Below are positions 60,342-64,000 of a DNA stretch of 64,000 nucleotides, one piece after another. The position numbers were made by a program, and so were the translations under genes. The stretch is taken from contig DATFKA010000123.1 in NCBI GenBank assembly GCA_035268885.1, positions 1 through 64,000 on the forward strand, in the 5' to 3' direction. This DNA is from DATFKA01 sp035268885. GTDB lineage: Bacteria; Bacteroidota; Bacteroidia; Chitinophagales; Saprospiraceae. Positions within the stretch are counted from its first letter, which is position 1. The number at the start of each line of letters is the position of its first letter. A model generated the notes under the pieces. It worked only from the letters and a program-made list of their open reading frames with translations. It did not search any database and was not told where the DNA came from.

Positions 60342-60365
60342 ATTGAATTATTGAATTATTGAATT
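60342..60365. repeat. Tandem octamer, ATTGAATT x3
   Basis: Three exact copies of ATTGAATT lie in the 41-base gap between the aldolase/dehydrogenase and the TIM-barrel gene. The run is short and may simply be slippage, or may mark a binding site. Confidence 0.7.
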
Positions 60366-60371
60366 GGCGAA

Positions 60372-62339
60372 TTAAATTACTCTTTCGTTGCCTCCGTCGA
60401 TGGGCACCTGGGCACCCGTGGTTTTGGCGAATATTGGTCCCAGCATCGTGGTGGCCAGATCTGCTACATCGCGCGAGCGGATTTCCCGTTTCAGGATATT
60501 ATTGGTCTTATATTCTTGTACGGTCAGACCGTAGTGTTTGGCGCGGGCTTGTAGCACCTCTTCGGTCCAAATGCCCGTGTCGAAGACGGCATTGGGGTGA
60601 AGTATATTAACGCGGATACCTTTTTCACCCAGCTCCATGGCTGCTACCCGGCAGAGTTGGGTCAGCCCCGCTTTGGCTACGGAATAGGCGGCTGCTCCAG
60701 GCCCCGGGGCGGGTACATTTTTGGAGCCGATAAAGACCACTGCCGGATCGACACCCAGGCTGAGGTAGGGCGTCGCAAGTTGCAGCAGGCGTTGGTGACT
60801 ACTGACATTGAGTAGCATACTCTTATCCCAGAGAGTCGGATCCATCTCCGCAATTTTGGCACTGGGCGGAAAAATTCCTGCATTACTGATGAGCATATCC
60901 AGGCCACCAAATCTCTTGACGGTCTGCTCAATAGCGGAACGGACGGCGGAGGGGTCGGTGATATCGCACTGCATGGCCAGCACTTCCTTTTGTAGGAAGT
61001 GCTCCGTAATATTCGGACTGATATCAAGCGCGGTGACCACGGCCCCGGCGTCAATCAAACTTTCTACACAGGCCTTGCCAATCCCACTGGCGGCACCACT
61101 AACCAGGGCAATTTTCCCCTGGAAGACTTTGGGTTTTCCGGCTTTCTTTAGCTTCGCCTGTTCCAGGCTCCAGTATTCCATCTCAAAGAGATCGGACTGG
61201 GGCAGGGCGATCCATTTACCCAGCTGTTCGGCCTGGTAAATGGCCTTACGGGTATGTTGGCTGATATCCTCGATAATCCGCAGGTGCTTGGCACTGGGAC
61301 CAAATGATAAGGAGCCGGTACCGGGCAGGATTGCCCAACGGGGGGCGGGGTCCAATTGTGTTTCACCGGAATTGTACTTTTCGAAGTATTTTTTATAGTC
61401 TTGCACATAGCGGGCAAAATCTGCCGGGGGATTTTCGCCCAGGATGACTGGTGTGCGCTTCGTGCGAATGATGTGATCCGGAGTAAGGGGCCCGCGGTCG
61501 GTAAGTGCCGCCACGTTTGGTAGCTGGCTGAAGGCGGCCGAGGCCGGACGGTCGTCCAAACGAGCCAGTACGGGCTTTCCCCAGATATCAATCAGGGATT
61601 GTCTGATTTCCGCAATGCGCAGCGGATCGAAGGGGGCAGGCTGAGTACCGGGAATCTTGTCGGCCCCCTGTGCTGCCAGGTACTGCTCTGCTTTATCGAC
61701 GATGTCAATCATTTTTTCGTAACTGGCGCGGGCATCCTGGTCGAAGGTGAAGACACCGTGGTTCATGAGGATCATGCCCTCCATCTTAGACCAGTCGGCA
61801 TCTTTGGTTTGTTCGTAGATGGCTTTGGCCAAAATAAAGCCCGGCATGACGTAGGGTACGATCAACATATTGGGGCCATAAATCTCTTCAATGCGTTTTC
61901 GGCCCTCGGGAGAATTGGTAATGGTGACTACCGCATCGGCGTGGCTATGATCCACAAAGGTAAAGGGAATAATGGCGTGCAGAATCGCCTCTACCGAGGG
62001 GTTAGGTGCCGAGGGATTTGTCATGGCCATACGTTGGTATTTGACCATGTCCAGATCGGATAATTCATCTAGCTGGGCCAGTTGGTGTAGGGCCGATAAT
62101 TTCACGGGGGCAAAACCTTCCGCTTCGATGGTGCCCAGGTCCCAGCCACTACCTTTGACGTACAGGATCTCTTCTTTTTCGCCAAAAATATTCTTTTCCT
62201 TAATTTTTACGGAAGTATTCCCTCCGCCGTGCATCACCAGATCTTCGTCCTGCCCGAGTAGTCGGGAGGTGTATACGCGTAGTTGTAGCAGATCGCCCTT
62301 GAGGGCTTTTGCTTCTGCCTCATTCCACAAACTCTTCAT
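60372..62339 (-). CDS. Bifunctional class II aldolase/short-chain dehydrogenase
   Basis: A 655-residue fusion. The N-terminal aldolase half (about 1-370) has VMHGGGNTSVK, the zinc-binding TFVDHSHADAV and GMILMNHGVFTF. The C-terminal SDR half (about 395-655) has KIALVSGAASGIGKACVESL (NAD-binding), NAGIF and the catalytic AYSVAKAGLTQL (Tyr, Lys). Relatives (YuxG/RhaEW) cleave L-rhamnulose-1-phosphate and oxidise the lactaldehyde. No rhamnose isomerase or kinase gene lies here, so the substrate may differ. It starts in a 4-base overlap with the alpha/beta hydrolase stop (ATGA). Confidence 0.92.
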   Translation of the reverse strand: MKSLWNEAEAKALKGDLLQLRVYTSRLLGQDEDLVMHGGGNTSVKIKEKNIFGEKEEILYVKGSGWDLGTIEAEGFAPVKLSALHQLAQLDELSDLDMVKYQRMAMTNPSAPNPSVEAILHAIIPFTFVDHSHADAVVTITNSPEGRKRIEEIYGPNMLIVPYVMPGFILAKAIYEQTKDADWSKMEGMILMNHGVFTFDQDARASYEKMIDIVDKAEQYLAAQGADKIPGTQPAPFDPLRIAEIRQSLIDIWGKPVLARLDDRPASAAFSQLPNVAALTDRGPLTPDHIIRTKRTPVILGENPPADFARYVQDYKKYFEKYNSGETQLDPAPRWAILPGTGSLSFGPSAKHLRIIEDISQHTRKAIYQAEQLGKWIALPQSDLFEMEYWSLEQAKLKKAGKPKVFQGKIALVSGAASGIGKACVESLIDAGAVVTALDISPNITEHFLQKEVLAMQCDITDPSAVRSAIEQTVKRFGGLDMLISNAGIFPPSAKIAEMDPTLWDKSMLLNVSSHQRLLQLATPYLSLGVDPAVVFIGSKNVPAPGPGAAAYSVAKAGLTQLCRVAAMELGEKGIRVNILHPNAVFDTGIWTEEVLQARAKHYGLTVQEYKTNNILKREIRSRDVADLATTMLGPIFAKTTGAQVPIDGGNERVI

Positions 62340-63094
62340 ATCGTTGTTATAAATTTTGATACCAATTGAAAGACTTCTTTATTATGTTGATCATTATCGA
62401 CGTAGCGTGAAATCACCCGTTCCAGACGACTATTGGGTAGCCGCTTCTGAATCGATTCGGCCATGGAGTAGGGGTGCAGCGGATCATCCTCATTAGCGAG
62501 AATCAGGCAGGGCTGTTGAATTTCTTCAAGGGCCTGCATACTCGCGAAGGGGCGGTCCCGGACCATACTTTCCAATACAGTGGATATTTTGGGGCCTTGC
62601 GTTTCCGCAAAAACGCCCAGGATAGATTCGGCCGCTTTGGGTAGACTTTGGGCGATCTCTTGAAAGTCGGGTCTTTGCTTAAAGTGTTTTAAGCCCTCGT
62701 TTTGCCGCAGGTATTTGGCCGCTTCTGCTAAAATATGCAGGGTGTCGGGGTGCTTTTGATCCAGCCAGGCGGGCCGAACCAGCACCAGCGCCTTTACCCG
62801 CTCTGGTGCCCGTAGGGCCAGTTGCAGCGCAATGCCGGACCCCATAGAAATACCACCGACCATGGTCTGTTCAATACTCAGGTGATCCATTAGCCGGAGG
62901 ACTTGATCCACGTAATATCCGAAGGATGGTAACTGCCCCTCCGGTAGCGGAGCCTGCCCGTGTCCGGGACAATCCATGGAAACCAGCTGGATGTTTTCCA
63001 GGCCGGAAAGTATCTGTTGGGCTTGTTGTAAATTTGAACTGAGGCCGTGTTGAAAAATAAAGGGCTGGCCCTGGCCAGAAATAAGGTAATGCAT
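62336..63094 (-). CDS. Alpha/beta hydrolase
   Basis: A 252-residue alpha/beta hydrolase. The N-terminal oxyanion strand is FIFQHGLSSNLQQ, followed by SMDCPGHGQA. The nucleophile elbow is GGISMGSG (Ser). The acid is likely Asp in NEDDPLHPY. The catalytic His is likely in DNDQHNKE. No signal peptide. It may act on a lactone or ester of the sugar pathway. It overlaps the aldolase/SDR gene by 4 bases and follows the cytochrome gene by 18 bases. Confidence 0.9.
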   Translation of the reverse strand: MHYLISGQGQPFIFQHGLSSNLQQAQQILSGLENIQLVSMDCPGHGQAPLPEGQLPSFGYYVDQVLRLMDHLSIEQTMVGGISMGSGIALQLALRAPERVKALVLVRPAWLDQKHPDTLHILAEAAKYLRQNEGLKHFKQRPDFQEIAQSLPKAAESILGVFAETQGPKISTVLESMVRDRPFASMQALEEIQQPCLILANEDDPLHPYSMAESIQKRLPNSRLERVISRYVDNDQHNKEVFQLVSKFITTI

Positions 63095-63112
63095 AATCGT
63101 ACTTTATCGGTG

Positions 63113-64000
63113 TTAGTCCATTTCTTCTTCGCCGGTGTAGAGGTGGTGCTCTTCATCTCCTCCGGCCATTAGGTAGACCAGCAGGTCTTTAATTTCCTGC
63201 TCATTCAGCCGGTTGAATAGCCCCGGGGGCATGGGCGAATAGGGGGATCTGGTTTTGGAGGCTACCTCCGCTTTGGAGATCCGTGTAGTTTGAGTAGCAT
63301 CATAAGGATTCGATTGAATGCGGTAATGGTCTTCTTCTTCCGAAATAACCTTACCGCTTATCTTATCTCCGTTCTGTAGCTCAAATAAGGTGTAGGCATA
63401 CTGGTCAGAAATCTCGTCGTGTGGACTGTAAATGGAGAGGATCATATTGTAGGTACTAAACCGGGTGTGCAATTGAGTCAGGTCAGGACCAACGTTACCA
63501 CCTTCTCCCCGCATGCGGTGACAAGAAGCACAAAGAGCCGCTTCGTAGATGCGCTTTCCCTGTTCAATCGTACCCTGGTAGTCGCTATAGCCCTGACTAT
63601 TGATGGCGAATAAATCTTCGGAAGAGTAGGCTTTGCCCGGACCTTCCGGTTGGGGAAGATTAGCGAGTGCTTCGCCGGGCTGATAGACGCCGGAGAGGGA
63701 TTCGTATTTTTCTTTTTGCTCTTCCGGCACGCTCTGCATGGCTTGCTGACGAATATTTTCTATAAAAGGCTTGAAGCTCATCCCGCCGGAGGAGCCTAAT
63801 ACCTCATAAAACCATTTAAAATAACTGCTGCGCAACTCATCGGTCCAGCCACTTTGAGCACGACTGAGCAGGGTAGCGTAAAAGATAGACTCGGTGGGCG
63901 GCATGTTTTTTAGCATGTCGGTAATGACTTCACCGTACATTTCGCTACGCCCCGCAACGGTGGTATCGATCAACTCTGGATGCGTAATGATGTCTTCGGC
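63113..64000 (-). CDS. c-type cytochrome, PVC-type heme-binding protein (5' end outside window)
   Basis: The C-terminal part of a larger protein: the frame stays open through 64000. At least 296 residues are visible. A single heme c site, LCASCHRMRGEGGNVGPDLTQL (CxxCH), is followed by a beta segment of the heme-binding domain found in planctomycete and Bacteroidota proteins, with TLFELQNGDKISGKVISE and a C-terminal LNEQEIKDLLVYLMAGG. Upstream residues are helical and may be HEAT-like. Such proteins usually act in the periplasm as electron acceptors of dehydrogenases. It is likely co-transcribed with the four catabolic genes that follow. Confidence 0.87.
   Translation of the reverse strand, partial: AEDIITHPELIDTTVAGRSEMYGEVITDMLKNMPPTESIFYATLLSRAQSGWTDELRSSYFKWFYEVLGSSGGMSFKPFIENIRQQAMQSVPEEQKEKYESLSGVYQPGEALANLPQPEGPGKAYSSEDLFAINSQGYSDYQGTIEQGKRIYEAALCASCHRMRGEGGNVGPDLTQLHTRFSTYNMILSIYSPHDEISDQYAYTLFELQNGDKISGKVISEEEDHYRIQSNPYDATQTTRISKAEVASKTRSPYSPMPPGLFNRLNEQEIKDLLVYLMAGGDEEHHLYTGEEEMD

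Overview
The window looks like a chromosomal segment of an aerobic, carotenoid-making member of the Bacteroidota, most likely of the Saprospiraceae/Lewinella type. This is inferred from family content: a SusC/SusD pair, many substrates of the type IX secretion system (T9SS) with type A or type B sorting domains, the T9SS regulator PorX, a DUF6427-like membrane protein, and promoters of the Bacteroidota form TTTG-N19-TAnnTTTG. No prophage, CRISPR array or insertion sequence with a transposase is visible. The phage-type S74 domain at 43-45.7 kb sits in an ordinary secreted protein.

Layout. Positions 0.1-3.4 kb hold phospholipid genes (psd, cdsA), a CPBP membrane protease and divergent pdxJ. Positions 3.7-9.7 kb hold a SusC-SusD-lipoprotein uptake operon, followed by a T9SS-exported arylsulfotransferase-like protein (9.8-11.5 kb) and an unanchored TonB-C domain protein. 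Positions 12-27.3 kb form a classical housekeeping block: xerC/D, hpf, tRNA-Thr/Tyr/Gly/Thr, tuf, tRNA-Trp, secE, nusG, rplK, rplA, rplJ, rplL, rpoB, rpoC, closed by a strong terminator. Positions 27.3-34.7 kb carry ribE, a large T9SS type B protein, rfbD-rfbC-der on the minus strand and divergent era. Positions 34.7-42.2 kb hold an unknown protein, an M14 metallopeptidase, a LamG-like T9SS protein, ybaB, a Ca/Na exchanger and tatC. Positions 42.4-49.9 kb hold a small T9SS protein, an S74-domain protein, porX, an HD phosphohydrolase and a DUF6427-like protein. Positions 49.9-54.2 kb hold a PurQ-like protein that lacks its catalytic cysteine, an OmpA lipoprotein and a carotenoid operon (crtI-cruF-like-crtZ). 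Positions 54.4-54.8 kb encode tmRNA. Positions 55.2-64 kb hold a minus-strand run: a c-type cytochrome (cut by the window edge), an alpha/beta hydrolase, an aldolase/dehydrogenase fusion, a TIM-barrel protein, a UPF0261 protein and a sortilin-like beta-propeller protein.

The points most worth a second look are these. The PurQ homologue has Gly where the nucleophile Cys should be. A UPF0261 gene lies next to a TIM-barrel gene, a pair that corresponds to the two halves of the plant antiviral protein Tm-1, inside a probable sugar or sugar-acid catabolic operon. Two families of palindromic, MITE-like non-coding repeats (27.9, 47.5 and 50.7 kb) and a CATGTGGTC hairpin repeat (3.4, 38.0 and, partly, 54.8 kb) lie between genes. 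The tmRNA encodes the unusual tag GNRQFAMAA. No clearly new multi-gene defence or mobile system could be demonstrated.
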